Assembly (NCBI GenBank): GCA_964584935.1
Contig: CAZPBN010000014.1
Location: forward strand, 25,412-89,411
DNA: 64,000 bases
Source of the DNA: CAZPBN01 sp964584935
GTDB taxonomy: Bacteria; Acidobacteriota; Aminicenantia; Aminicenantales; Aminicenantaceae
Reading direction: 5' to 3'
Made by a program: the position numbers and the translations under genes. This document shows positions 31,985 through 40,705 of the stretch, in pieces. The notes under the pieces are model-generated. The model saw only the letters and a list, made by a program, of their open reading frames with translations, made no database searches and was not told where the DNA came from. Numbering within the stretch: position 1 is the first letter of the stretch; every line of letters begins with the position of its first letter.

Positions 31985-32968
31985 ATGGAAATTAAAGCGA
32001 ATAAAGCCATTGAATACCTTCTTGCCCGTGGGAATTTACCAATACTTTATTGGTTGAAAAAAGATATTCTAGAAGTCCCTGTTGAAAGAGAGTATAAAAA
32101 CCTTCAAAAATTTGCCAAACGGATACGAAGACTCAAAAATCAAAAAAGTAATGGAGGATGGTGCAAAAAGAAATATGAAGGCCATCCCAAATGGGAGAAA
32201 GCTTATTATATTGTAGATACATTGTGGAATTTATTCAGACTCTACAATTACGGATGTGTTTGTGAAAATGATGGAATGAAAAAAGCCTTAGATTTTCTAT
32301 TTTCAACTCAAACTGAATGCGGTGATTTTCGAGGGGCTTATTTAAATGAATATGCTCCGACCTATCATGCCCTGACGTTGGAAATTATGTGCTTGTTAGG
32401 ATTACATAAGGATAATAGAGTCCAGAAAGGATTCCGCTGGATGATGAAAACAAGACAAGATGATGGGGGATGGGCAATTCCTTACCGGACTGTAGACAGA
32501 AAAAATTTAAAGCCCCTTAATAAAAATGAGTCTCATTTGAAAAGCACTCCTATTGAGCCTAATAAAACCAAACCATTCTCTCATCTTGTTACTGGAATGA
32601 TGTTTAGAGCCTTATCATCTTCACAAATAATGAGAAAAAATAAAGAAACATTCAAAGTGGGCGAACTGTTGATGAAACGATTTTTTAAACCGGATAAATA
32701 TAATGATAGACGCGATGCCACCTATTGGGAAGAAATCAACTATCCTTTTTGGGCAACCGATATATTGAGTGTGCTGGATCCTCTTTCGAAAGCTGGATTT
32801 TCTCCGGAAAGGAAGGAAATAACCAATGCTCTTGAATGGTTGATGTCAAAACAGACAGACAAAGGGTACTGGAATGCATCAGGTAAAAATATTGCCAAAG
32901 AAGACCATCTCTGGGTGACATTTGCTATTTTAAGGATAATGAAAAGATTTGATTTATTGGAATTATAA
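31985..32968 (+). CDS. Prenyltransferase/squalene-cyclase-like alpha-toroid protein
   Basis: A 327-residue protein with repeated helical-hairpin segments of the terpenoid cyclase/prenyltransferase type: NQKSNGGWCKKK, STQTECGDFRGAY, TRQDDGGWAIPYRT and SKQTDKGYWNAS, each with the Q..DGGW pattern. The acid DXDD motif of squalene-hopene cyclase is not seen and the protein is half the cyclase length, so cyclase activity is doubtful. Such short toroids are found without known function. It is 32 bp before folK on the same strand. No signal peptide is present. Confidence 0.7.
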   Translation: MEIKANKAIEYLLARGNLPILYWLKKDILEVPVEREYKNLQKFAKRIRRLKNQKSNGGWCKKKYEGHPKWEKAYYIVDTLWNLFRLYNYGCVCENDGMKKALDFLFSTQTECGDFRGAYLNEYAPTYHALTLEIMCLLGLHKDNRVQKGFRWMMKTRQDDGGWAIPYRTVDRKNLKPLNKNESHLKSTPIEPNKTKPFSHLVTGMMFRALSSSQIMRKNKETFKVGELLMKRFFKPDKYNDRRDATYWEEINYPFWATDILSVLDPLSKAGFSPERKEITNALEWLMSKQTDKGYWNASGKNIAKEDHLWVTFAILRIMKRFDLLEL

Positions 32969-33000
32969 TCGTTCTTAATTTATGATTCTATAAAACATGA

Positions 33001-33486
33001 ATGAATTATTTTCTAAGTTTTGGCAGCAATCTGGGAAATAGAAAAGAAAATATAAGAAAATCATATGATTTTATAAAACAGAAACGTATGGATGTTTTAA
33101 AAATTTCTTCAATATATGAAACGCAACCAGTTGATTTTATAGAACAGCCTTGGTTTTTCAACCAAGTGGCAAAGATCCAGACAGAATACAAACCAGTTGA
33201 TTTTTTATCGATTTTAAAACAGATAGAAATAAAAGCGGGAAGGAAAGAAACGTTCCATAAAGGGCCCCGAATCATAGATATAGATATTCTTTTAGCTGAC
33301 AGGCTGGTCATCCAGACAAAAAAGTTGAAAATTCCTCATCCGGATCTAGATAAGAGGAAATTTGTATTGATTCCTCTTGCTGAAATAGCTCCAGATGTGG
33401 TTCATCCCATTTTGAACAAAACGATAATGGAAATTCTGGAGGATTTGGATGATAAATCAGTTGTAAAAAAAGTAAAGAACTGCTAA
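33001..33486 (+). CDS. folK: 2-amino-4-hydroxy-6-hydroxymethyldihydropteridine diphosphokinase
   Basis: A 161-residue HPPK of folate synthesis that passes pyrophosphate from ATP to hydroxymethyl-dihydropterin. Motifs: YFLSFGSNLGNRKENI, SSIYETQPVDF, PWFFNQVAKI, KGPRIIDIDILL (Mg-binding DxD) and IPHPDLDKRKFVLIPLAEIA. Length is normal. No other folate gene is next to it. It follows the toroid gene by 32 bp and may share its promoter. Confidence 0.95.
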   Translation: MNYFLSFGSNLGNRKENIRKSYDFIKQKRMDVLKISSIYETQPVDFIEQPWFFNQVAKIQTEYKPVDFLSILKQIEIKAGRKETFHKGPRIIDIDILLADRLVIQTKKLKIPHPDLDKRKFVLIPLAEIAPDVVHPILNKTIMEILEDLDDKSVVKKVKNC

Positions 33487-33685
33487 TTTATTTTACAATG
33501 ACATTGATAAGGGAATAAAGCGCTCCGGATATAAATGAGATATATCAGGTTTGGCTGACGTATTCATAGGCAAGACAGGGAGAATAATGATATAATAAAT
33601 TTTTTGGGAAAAAGCAGCTTTCCACTTAAATAAAGTTGGCACGTATATTGCTAAATTTAATTGAATGAAACAAAGGAGTATCCCG

Positions 33686-34894
33686 ATGAAAAAAAAGATA
33701 TTTCCATTGATATTATTGATATTTGTTTTGAATCTATTTTCTTTCCAAGAAAGTTTTTATTTATCAGTAAAAAATGTCGAAGTACCGCTTAGAGTCTATA
33801 AGAATAAATATTTTGTTGATAATTTATCCATCGAAGATTTTCGTGTGTATGAGGAAGGAAAAGAACAAAAAATAGAATCACTTTACTTAATAAAAAAAAA
33901 TGAGATTGTCAATGTATATGGAAATACAGATTTTATGCCGCATCTAAATAAAAATTATTATCTTATTTTTCAAATCATAGATTATAATCCAAAAATTAAA
34001 GATGTATTTGAATATATGATAAAAGATGTTCTTCTTCCAGGGGATACGGTCACCATACAGACCCCCATGAAGAGTTACTATATAGGAAGTGATGTTTTTA
34101 TAGAAAGGGAAAAAGAGGTCATGGTCGAAGAGATCGCAAAAACGATAAGAAAAGATACAAATTTAGGTTCTTCCAATTACAGAAATTTGATAAAGGAATT
34201 AAAAAGTATTGTTAGAGCCTTGTCAGGCAGTAATACGATGTCAGGAATGGAGATGAATACGGAATCTGATTCATTTGGAGTTGAGTTTTTATTGCAAAGG
34301 TACAAACATACTTTGCAGAAGCTTGAAGAATTGAGACTTGTTGACCAAGAGACGTTTTTAAGATTTGCAGCCAATGTGAAAGGGAGAAGAGGAAGAAAAA
34401 GAGTTATTTATTTTTATCAAAGAGAATATAAACCTGAAATACCAACCCAAGTTTTGAATCATATGGTTAGCAATTACCAGGATAAACCCAATGTTTTGGG
34501 TGATATTCAAGAGTTATTTAATTTTTACAACAGAGGTCATAAATTTGACGTTGACATGCTAAAGAAAGCATTTGCAGATTCTTCCATTCAATTTAACTTC
34601 ATTTTTATGAATAATCCACTTGAAAACACTTCAGGGATAAATATGAAAGAGCAATCGGAAGATTATTTCTCAGATATGAAGCAACTAGCCCATTCTACCA
34701 GTGGATTCATGAATAGTTCTCAAAATCCTGTTTTTGGATTTAAACAAATTATCGAAGAATCTGAAGTATACTACTTACTTTATTACACTCCCCTTGAATA
34801 TATAAAAGATGGAAGTTTTCGAAACATTGATATAAAAGTAGATGATAAAGATCTCAATTTGAGACATAGAATCGGATATTTTACAGAGAGATAA
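33686..34894 (+). CDS. Secreted VWFA-related protein, acidobacterial type
   Basis: About 402 residues from ATG 33686, which has AAAGGAG 8 nt before it and gives a signal peptide MKKKIFPLILLIFVLNLFSF. The upstream ATG 33665 lacks a ribosome site. The opening VSVKNVEVPLRVYKN-like segment with DNLSIEDFRVYEEGKEQKIE is the hallmark of the VWFA-related domain family expanded in Acidobacteria. The von Willebrand domain looks diverged (YLIFQIIDYNPKIKDVFEYM instead of a clean DxSxS). The C-terminus ends with YYLLYYTPLEY and RHRIGYF, as in that family. Function unknown. Confidence 0.75.
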   Translation: MKKKIFPLILLIFVLNLFSFQESFYLSVKNVEVPLRVYKNKYFVDNLSIEDFRVYEEGKEQKIESLYLIKKNEIVNVYGNTDFMPHLNKNYYLIFQIIDYNPKIKDVFEYMIKDVLLPGDTVTIQTPMKSYYIGSDVFIEREKEVMVEEIAKTIRKDTNLGSSNYRNLIKELKSIVRALSGSNTMSGMEMNTESDSFGVEFLLQRYKHTLQKLEELRLVDQETFLRFAANVKGRRGRKRVIYFYQREYKPEIPTQVLNHMVSNYQDKPNVLGDIQELFNFYNRGHKFDVDMLKKAFADSSIQFNFIFMNNPLENTSGINMKEQSEDYFSDMKQLAHSTSGFMNSSQNPVFGFKQIIEESEVYYLLYYTPLEYIKDGSFRNIDIKVDDKDLNLRHRIGYFTER

Positions 34895-34914
34895 ACATAT
34901 TTTTATCTCTCTGT
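34883..34914. terminator. Hairpin between convergent genes
   Basis: ACAGAGAGATAAA (34883-34895) pairs perfectly over 13 bp with TTTATCTCTCTGT (34902-34914) around a 6-nt loop. The stop codon of the VWFA gene is within the left arm and that of yraN touches the right arm. It can serve both strands, though neither tail is a strong T-run. Confidence 0.6.
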
Positions 34915-35295
34915 TCAAAAAGCATCTTTGATATGCCTGAGGGATGGCTTCTTTTCTTTATCCAGCAGGAGAGAAATCACATCAAAGCGGCAATCTGTAT
35001 TCTCAAGATTATATTTCATAAGAAATCCCAGGGCAATTTTTTTTATTTGATTTTGTTTTTTGGGAGTCACAGATTCTTCAGGTAATCCATATTCTTTATT
35101 TCTCCTGGTTTTCACTTCAATAAAGACCAGGGTATCCTGGTCATAGGCGATAATATCTATTTCTCCCCTTAAAAAACGAAATCCCTGAGTAAGGATTTTA
35201 TACTTTTTCTTCTTTAGATATTTAACAGCTATGTCTTCCCCTTTTTTTCCCAGAGTGTAGTGATTTCTTTCTTCTTTCCCCAAAGTAAAATCCAA
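34915..35295 (-). CDS. yraN: YraN/UPF0102 family endonuclease-like protein
   Basis: A 126-residue protein of the Holliday-junction-resolvase-like endonuclease fold. Motifs GKKGEDIAVKYLKKKKYKIL, RGEIDIIAYDQDTLVFIEVK (the D...ExK nuclease core) and CRFDVISL are complete. The biological role is not settled in any species. It begins 12 bp after cysS on the same strand, so the two are co-transcribed. Confidence 0.9.
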   Translation of the reverse strand: MDFTLGKEERNHYTLGKKGEDIAVKYLKKKKYKILTQGFRFLRGEIDIIAYDQDTLVFIEVKTRRNKEYGLPEESVTPKKQNQIKKIALGFLMKYNLENTDCRFDVISLLLDKEKKPSLRHIKDAF

Positions 35296-35307
35296 GATTA
35301 TTAATAA

Positions 35308-36702
35308 TTATTCAATTTTTTTCCATCTCACACCATCTTTAGTGTCTTCAAGAACAATCCCTTTGTCCAGTAGCTCTTGCCTTATTTTATCAGCGCGATT
35401 GTAATCTTTATTGACTCTTGCTTTTTCTCTTTCATCTATCATTTTTTGGATTTCTTCAGGAATCAACTGATCCTTTTGTGCCGGCAAAACACCTAATACA
35501 TTATCTATGTGATAAATGGTCTCTTTGATTTTTTTGGCATCTTTGTCAAATATTTGATCATTTAATAACAAAATGTTCACTTTTTTTATCATTTCAAAGA
35601 GGGACGCTAAAGCCACGGAAATATTTAAATCATTGCTCAATCCATTTTTAAATGACTGGAGAAATTCATTAACAATTTTTTTCACTTTTGGGTTTTCTCC
35701 ATCTTTGAAAGAGCGATTTTCGAGTTCGTAAACAAAATCTTTAATCCGTTTCAATGAAATTTTTGACTGTTCCAGAGCTTCAAAAGAAAAATTCAACATT
35801 TTCCTATAGTGGGTTGAAAGCATTAAAAATCTCAAGTCAAGGGGATTGACTCCTTTATCAATAAGATCCCTGAGGGTATAATAATTTCCTTTAGATTTGG
35901 ACATCTTTTCACCCTCCACAATAAGATGATGACAATGAAGCCAGTAGTTCACAAACTTTTTCCCAAAATATGATTCTGATTGAGCGATTTCATTTTCATG
36001 ATGAGGGAAAATATTATCAACTCCTCCGCAGTGAATATCAAAGGTTTCTCCCAGATATTTAGTGCTCATGGTGGAACATTCAATATGCCAACCAGGCCTA
36101 CCATATCCTATTTCTGTATCCCAGTAAGGTTCGTTGCCTTTTCTGTTTTTCCAGAGAGCAAAATCACTAATGCTTTCTTTTTCATATTCGTCTGATTCAA
36201 TGCTTATTCCTGGTTTTAGTTCTTTGAGATCAATGTTGGATAAACGTCCATAGTTTGGAAATTTTGATATGTTGAAGTAAATGGAGCCGTTTTTTCTGTA
36301 AGCAATTCCTTTTTGAAGAAGTCCTTTAATGATTTTTACCATATCTGGAATATGCTCGGTTGCTAAAGGATAATAATCTGCCCTATTGATATTTAATGCA
36401 TCAATATCTTCAAAGAACGAATCAATATATTTCTTTGTGTATTCCTTGAGTTCAATTCCTTCCCGAAAAGCCCCTTTTATAGTTTTGTCATCGACATCAG
36501 TGATGTTCATGACATGTTTAACTGAAAACCCCATAAACATAAGGAATCTTTTGAGAAGATCTTCAAACATATAAGAACGGAAGTTTCCAATATGTGCGAA
36601 GTCATAGACTGTGGGGCCGCATGTATAGAGATGGACAACACCTTCTTTTATGGGGCAGAAAAGCTCTATTTTATTACTTAATGTGTTATAAAATTTAATC
36701 AT
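35308..36702 (-). CDS. cysS: Cysteinyl-tRNA synthetase
   Basis: A 464-residue class I synthetase charging tRNA-Cys. HIGH-type motif DFAHIGNFRSY, zinc Cys in YTCGPTVYD, GRPGWHIECSTMS, HPHHENEIAQSE-like FPHHENEIAQ and KMSKSKGNYYT are all present, with the C-terminal DALR/anticodon domain ending NKDYNRADKIRQELLDKGI. Length is normal. It heads cysS-yraN. No T-box is seen upstream. Confidence 0.97.
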   Translation of the reverse strand: MIKFYNTLSNKIELFCPIKEGVVHLYTCGPTVYDFAHIGNFRSYMFEDLLKRFLMFMGFSVKHVMNITDVDDKTIKGAFREGIELKEYTKKYIDSFFEDIDALNINRADYYPLATEHIPDMVKIIKGLLQKGIAYRKNGSIYFNISKFPNYGRLSNIDLKELKPGISIESDEYEKESISDFALWKNRKGNEPYWDTEIGYGRPGWHIECSTMSTKYLGETFDIHCGGVDNIFPHHENEIAQSESYFGKKFVNYWLHCHHLIVEGEKMSKSKGNYYTLRDLIDKGVNPLDLRFLMLSTHYRKMLNFSFEALEQSKISLKRIKDFVYELENRSFKDGENPKVKKIVNEFLQSFKNGLSNDLNISVALASLFEMIKKVNILLLNDQIFDKDAKKIKETIYHIDNVLGVLPAQKDQLIPEEIQKMIDEREKARVNKDYNRADKIRQELLDKGIVLEDTKDGVRWKKIE

Positions 36703-36861
36703 AACTTCCTATTATAGAAAAACAATTGTATATCGCAAGCTTAAATTAATTGAAGTTCCGAAATTTTTTACTGTAGGGCCTGGCTCCCAAACGGGCTGTA
36801 TCCTGTAGGGCTTGAATTTCGCATCAGACTGTTTTCTATCTAGCTGTCAATCTCTCTTATA
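36703..36861. other. Repeat-bearing spacer before the channel remnant
   Basis: It includes a 21-bp sequence (36748-36768) that recurs inverted at 51920-51940, followed by GGGCCTGGCTCCCAAACGGG, which resembles GGGCCCGGTCCCCGAACGGG at 54004. No gene. Confidence 0.6.
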
Positions 36862-37230
36862 TTTGCCGGGCTGTTTAGGTCAAGAATTGAATTATGATAT
36901 TTACCTGGGCGATGCCACTAATGAAGAGATTTTAAACCAGGTGAACACAAAAAGTGCCCAGGTTTTTATTTCTCTTCTTAAGACGGATGTCGATAATATT
37001 TATACTGTTATGGCAGTGCGTGAGATCAATCCCTCCATCAAAATCATAACCCGAGCCAAAGAGGAGATTAACCGGAAACGTCTCTACAGAGTCGGAGCCA
37101 ATCGAGTGGTTTCTCCTTATGAATTAGGGTCTCGAAGAATTGTCAATTCCGTATTGCGCCCCAATTTAGTCGAATTCATTGATCTTATGACTTATACACC
37201 CAATATGTCACTTTCCATTGAGTTTCCTAA
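36862..37230 (+). pseudogene. RCK/KTN domain remnant of a potassium channel or Trk regulator
   Basis: The translation reads YLGDATNEEILNQVNTKSAQ, then VDNIYTVMAVREINPSIKII, TRAKEEINRKRLYRVGANRV and VSPYELGSRRIVNSVLRPNL, matching the middle of a TrkA-N domain in a ligand-gated potassium channel. The GxGxxG half, pore helices and C-terminal TrkA-C are lost. On the right the frame passes directly into repeat DNA (palindrome at 37230), so the repeat has replaced the gene's end. Confidence 0.75.
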
Positions 37231-37240
37231 CCCACGCAAG

Positions 37241-37441
37241 CCTGGGTTATTGATAAAAAATAACAGCGTCCTTATTCAATTTCATGATATATTTCTATAA
37301 TGCTTTACTAAATTTTATGTTACCTCACCTCTTACGTCTGACTTCTTACCCTTTTATCATATGCTGCCATTTTTTACCTTTCAGGCAAGCCGATCTCACC
37401 GCATCTGCTTTGTTGCAGCGCATCGCGGTGGACGACTACAG
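37241..37441 (+). repeat. Left arm of large inverted repeat
   Basis: An inverted copy of 38788-38988. It begins within the palindrome TAACCCACGCAAGCCTGGGT and ends in the GC-rich core near GGTGGACGACTACAG. Confidence 0.85.
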
Positions 37442-37673
37442 AATATTATAGAATGCCCGATGCAAGGATCAGATCCTATGCAAGATGGTCTATTCGGGTG
37501 CCGGACCCTGCCCAATATAGGCTACGATAGGGGAATCTGATCCTAATAAATTCCTAAAGGCAGTGTGTATTAACTGGGAATGTGTGTTATAATTATAAAA
37601 CGTTAATATTGAATTATTACAAAATTATTTAAGGGAAATTGTGCATAAGATATATTTAAGAAAAATTTTATAA
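37442..37673. other. Spacer upstream of the Memo-family gene
   Basis: It contains a GGATCAGATCCTATGC-like segment and a similar GGGAATCTGATCC stretch facing it, suggesting a further decayed inverted repeat. No gene or clear promoter. Confidence 0.4.
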
Positions 37674-38492
37674 ATGGAGGATAAAGTGAAGAGAAAGGCT
37701 GCCGTTGCTGGTTATTTTTATCCGTCAGAAAAAGAAAAATTAAGAACAATGTTGAAGCAATTCATAGATGTTGATAAGGAAAAGAAGAAAGCTGTTTCTG
37801 TTATTTCTCCTCACGCCGGATATCAGTATTCTGGAGCTGTTGCTGGATCCGTGTTTTCCTCTGTGGTGCTTCCTAATAAATTTATTATATTAGGTCCCAA
37901 TCATAGAAGCAGCCGTTCCGGATGTGCTTTAGTTAAAGAAGGAGAATGGGAAAATCCTCTAGGAAATGTTGAGATCGATTCGAAATTATCAGAAACTTTG
38001 ATGAATTTGACTTCAGTGTTGGAATATGATGAAGAAGCTCATATTTATGAGCATTCTATAGAAGTTCAGATTCCTTTTATTCAGTATTTGAAGAAAAACA
38101 TATCCATTGTACCCATAAGTATTTCGTATTTTGTATCCATAGATGAGCTGGAAGAATTAGGGGAAGCCATATCCAAAAGCATTAAAGAGCATGAAGAGGA
38201 TGTATTGATTGTTGCTAGTACGGATATGAGTCATAGAATTCCTCAATCGATAGCGCAGGAAAAAGATTATTTAGCTATTGAAGAAATATTAAAGTTGAAT
38301 GAAAGAGGGTTATTTGAAGTTGTGCAGAAAAAGGAAATAAGTATGTGTGGATATCAACCTGTTATATCAGCAATTGTTGCGTCTAAGCGACTGGGTGCTG
38401 AAAAAGGAGAACTTTTGACATATCAGACTTCCGGGGATGTAACAGGAAATTATCAAGATGTTGTTGGGTATGCTGGTATTTGTATATGCTGA
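37674..38492 (+). CDS. AmmeMemoRadiSam system protein B (Memo family)
   Basis: A 272-residue member of the Memo/MEMO1 family, related to class III extradiol dioxygenases. Family features are RKAAVAGYFYPSEKEKL, ISPHAGYQYSGAVAGSV, FIILGPNHRSS (metal His), YEHSIEVQIPFIQYL and VASTDMSHR. In bacteria it is usually linked with an AMMECR1 protein and a radical SAM protein; neither is adjacent here. Reaction unknown. An alternative GTG start at 37686 lies 5 nt after GGAGG and may be the true one. The gene is enclosed by the large inverted repeats. Confidence 0.88.
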   Translation: MEDKVKRKAAVAGYFYPSEKEKLRTMLKQFIDVDKEKKKAVSVISPHAGYQYSGAVAGSVFSSVVLPNKFIILGPNHRSSRSGCALVKEGEWENPLGNVEIDSKLSETLMNLTSVLEYDEEAHIYEHSIEVQIPFIQYLKKNISIVPISISYFVSIDELEELGEAISKSIKEHEEDVLIVASTDMSHRIPQSIAQEKDYLAIEEILKLNERGLFEVVQKKEISMCGYQPVISAIVASKRLGAEKGELLTYQTSGDVTGNYQDVVGYAGICIC

Positions 38493-38787
38493 TTTACCCT
38501 AAAAGCAGAAAATACTTTATGAATAACACACAATAAAGAATGACGGTCACTCTACTTATCAATTATTATTGATAAATTTTATTTCTCTGTTGATAAAGCC
38601 AGTTTCGTGCAAAACAATTATCATTTTTTTTTAATAATCTGCTGATATTTTTATCAATAACCCAGGCTTGCGTGGGTTATTGGCGTGAAATTGAATAAGG
38701 ACGCTGGCATTTTTTATCAGTAACCCAGGCTTGCGTGGATTACTGACGAGTCGAGGTTGCCGCAGATGCAAGGCGCAGCGCGAGAAG
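38493..38787. repeat. Palindromic repeat cluster after the Memo-family gene
   Basis: Two copies of the palindrome AACCCAGGCTTGCGTGGGTT (about 38659 and, with one change, 38722) surround GAAATTGAATAAGGACGCTG, which recurs at 38945. The GC-rich CGCAGATGCAAGGCGCAGCG follows at 38761. These form a nested partial copy of the right arm. No gene. Confidence 0.75.
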
Positions 38788-38988
38788 CTGTGGTCGTCCA
38801 CCGCGATGCGCTGCAACAAAGCAGATGCGGTGAGAACGGCTCGCCTGTAAGGTAAAAAATGACAGCATATGATAAAATGGTAAGAAATCAGACGTAAGAG
38901 GTAAGATGATATAAAATTTAGTAAAACACTATAGAAATATATCATGAAATTGAATAAGGACGCTGGCATTTTTTATCAGTAACCCAGG
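38788..38988 (-). repeat. Right arm of large inverted repeat
   Basis: An inverted counterpart of 37241-37441. It ends at AACCCAGG, 8 bp before the -35 box of the hrcA promoter, so the repeat supplies the DNA just upstream of that promoter. Confidence 0.85.
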
Positions 38989-38996
38989 AAGGGTAT

Positions 38997-39026
38997 TTGA
39001 CAATAATTGAGCAATAATGCTATAAA
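38997..39026 (+). promoter_or_regulatory. hrcA operon promoter (extended -10), no CIRCE seen
   Basis: TTGACA (38997-39002), 18 bp, TATAAA (39021-39026) with TG one base upstream of the -10 box. No TTAGCACTC-N9-GAGTGCTAA operator is visible between the repeat and the start codon. Confidence 0.6.
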
Positions 39027-39049
39027 AATTTATTAGAAAGATAGTGAAT

Positions 39050-40090
39050 ATGGTCCGATTGCGAGAAAAAGATAAGCATATACTGTATTTAATAGTAGAG
39101 TCATATTTGAAACAGGGGAAACCGGTGAGTTCTAAAATCATTGCAAAGGAATGCAGTAAATATAAAGTATCTCCTGCCACCGTCCGTAATATAATGTCTA
39201 AATTAGAGAATCTTGATTTTCTTTGTCAACCTCACACATCTTCCGGAAGAATACCTAAAGATAAGGGTTTGAGAGCTTATGTAAACACCTTATTTAATGA
39301 AGCGATTATTCCTCAAAGTCATATTAATGATAATACGGAATGTTTTTATTTTGAAAAAAATGATTTCAATTCATTACTTATTCAAATATCAAAAGTTCTT
39401 TCAAATTCTTCGGGAAATATAGGTTTTGTGTTATCTCCCAGGCTATCAAAAATAAATTTTAAAAATATACGCTTCATTAAAGTCGCTGACGAAAAAATAA
39501 TGATTATATTAGTTACTTCGAGTGACCTTGTCTTATCGGATATTATTAAAACGGACAACTATTTCACTCAATTTGAACTTGATAATGCTTCCATATATTT
39601 AAACAATAATTTCAGAGGAAAAAGTCTGATTAATGTTCGCGATTACATTATAAAAGATCTCCCTAAGTTGAAAGCAAGATATGAAAATAAAATAAACAGA
39701 TTAATAACTTTACTGAAAAACCATTTCAATCATGAAGAAAAAGAAAATAAGGTGTTTTTTGAGGGAACGACCAATTTATTTGGGAAAGAAGATCTAGTAG
39801 GGAAAGAATATCTAAGAACTATTTTTCAGAATTTCGAAATGCAAACAAAATTGGTTAAACTGCTCTCCGATTTTATTAGTTTTGATAGAGTCAAAGTAAT
39901 CATTGGAAATGAATTGAAAATACCTGATATCATGGATTTTTCACTTGTTATTTCAAATTATGGATACAGACATCAAATACTGGGCTCTTTAGGAATTATT
40001 GGACCAAAGACGATTCCTTATCGGAGTATCATTCCATTGGTCGATCATGTTGCAAAAAGGCTTAACCAAACAATAAGTATAAGCCAGTAA
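39050..40090 (+). CDS. hrcA: Heat-inducible transcription repressor HrcA
   Basis: A repressor of about 346 residues that normally binds CIRCE. The N-terminal winged helix is LREKDKHILYLIVESYLKQG, KPVSSKIIAKECS and VSPATVRNIMSKLENL; the HrcA-specific PHTSSGRIPKDKGLRAYVN follows, and the C-terminal GAF-like domain holds SLGIIGPKTIPYRSIIPLVD. I prefer ATG 39050 (AGAAAG 9 nt upstream) to GTG 39044. It heads hrcA-grpE-dnaK2-dnaJ2, the usual order. Without a visible CIRCE, autoregulation is uncertain. Confidence 0.95.
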   Translation: MVRLREKDKHILYLIVESYLKQGKPVSSKIIAKECSKYKVSPATVRNIMSKLENLDFLCQPHTSSGRIPKDKGLRAYVNTLFNEAIIPQSHINDNTECFYFEKNDFNSLLIQISKVLSNSSGNIGFVLSPRLSKINFKNIRFIKVADEKIMIILVTSSDLVLSDIIKTDNYFTQFELDNASIYLNNNFRGKSLINVRDYIIKDLPKLKARYENKINRLITLLKNHFNHEEKENKVFFEGTTNLFGKEDLVGKEYLRTIFQNFEMQTKLVKLLSDFISFDRVKVIIGNELKIPDIMDFSLVISNYGYRHQILGSLGIIGPKTIPYRSIIPLVDHVAKRLNQTISISQ

Positions 40091-40099
40091 GGAGGAAGG

Positions 40100-40705
40100 A
40101 TGAAAGAGGAAAAAAAGAACCATTCAGAAAAAGAAAAACAAAACAAGGAAGATAAGAACAAAAAGCAAGATGAGGTTAAAAAACTAAAAAGCAAGATAAA
40201 AAAACTGGAATCAAAAGTTCGTCATCTTAAAGAAGAAAATAGTGAATTAAAAGAAGCTAATGAAAATTATAAAACAGAATATTTGCGGAAAGCCGCTGAT
40301 ATGGAGAATATGAGAAAAAGAATTGAGAAAGAAAAATCAGATTATTTTAATTATGCTCTTTGTGATGTATTAAAAGATGTTCTCTCAATACTTGATAATT
40401 TTGAAAGAGCTCTTGAAAGCGAACAAGAAAGTAATTTGAGGGAAGGAATTGAACTCATATATAAGCAATTGAAGGATTTTTTAAGAAAGCAAGGAGTTGT
40501 TCCGGTGGAAATGGAAGAAAAAAAGTTTAATCCCAATATTCACCAGGCATTTATGACTGAAGAATCTGGAAACGTCGATGAGCCTCAGATAGCTCAAGTG
40601 CTTCAAAAAGGATATAAAATGAATGACAGGCTTTTGCGTCCGGCTATGGTTAAAGTAATAGTTCCCAAAAAAGGAAGTGAGAATGGCTCAAACAATAGGG
40701 ATTGA
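40100..40705 (+). CDS. grpE: Nucleotide exchange factor GrpE
   Basis: A 201-residue GrpE that releases ADP from DnaK. The long charged N-terminal coiled coil (about 1-75) leads to YKTEYLRKAADMENMRKRIE, the central helices and the beta domain with VEMEEKKFNPNIHQAFMTEE and LQKGYKMNDRLLRPAMVKV. AAGGAGG precedes the ATG. The 3' end overlaps the dnaK2 start by 23 bp. It is the only grpE in the window, so it may serve both DnaK proteins. Confidence 0.96.
   Translation: MKEEKKNHSEKEKQNKEDKNKKQDEVKKLKSKIKKLESKVRHLKEENSELKEANENYKTEYLRKAADMENMRKRIEKEKSDYFNYALCDVLKDVLSILDNFERALESEQESNLREGIELIYKQLKDFLRKQGVVPVEMEEKKFNPNIHQAFMTEESGNVDEPQIAQVLQKGYKMNDRLLRPAMVKVIVPKKGSENGSNNRD

Larger units (their letters stand above)
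37213..38988. mobile_element. Inverted-repeat-bounded module carrying a Memo-family gene
   Basis: Two about 201-bp arms, 37241-37441 and 38788-38988, are inverted copies at roughly 90 percent identity by eye. Each runs from CCTGGGTTA at its outer end through a GTAAGA-type tract to a GC-rich core around GCATCGCGGTGGACGAC. The 1.35 kb between contains one gene. A further partial copy (38687-38729) and AACCCAGGCTTGCGTGGGTT palindromes lie inside the right side. No transposase is present, so mobility is inferred only from form. Confidence 0.5.

Noticed and set aside
38660..38990. CRISPR-like array suggested by repeated AACCCAGG palindromes
   Set aside because: Only two or three copies, irregular spacing, spacers are themselves repeat DNA and no cas genes are near.
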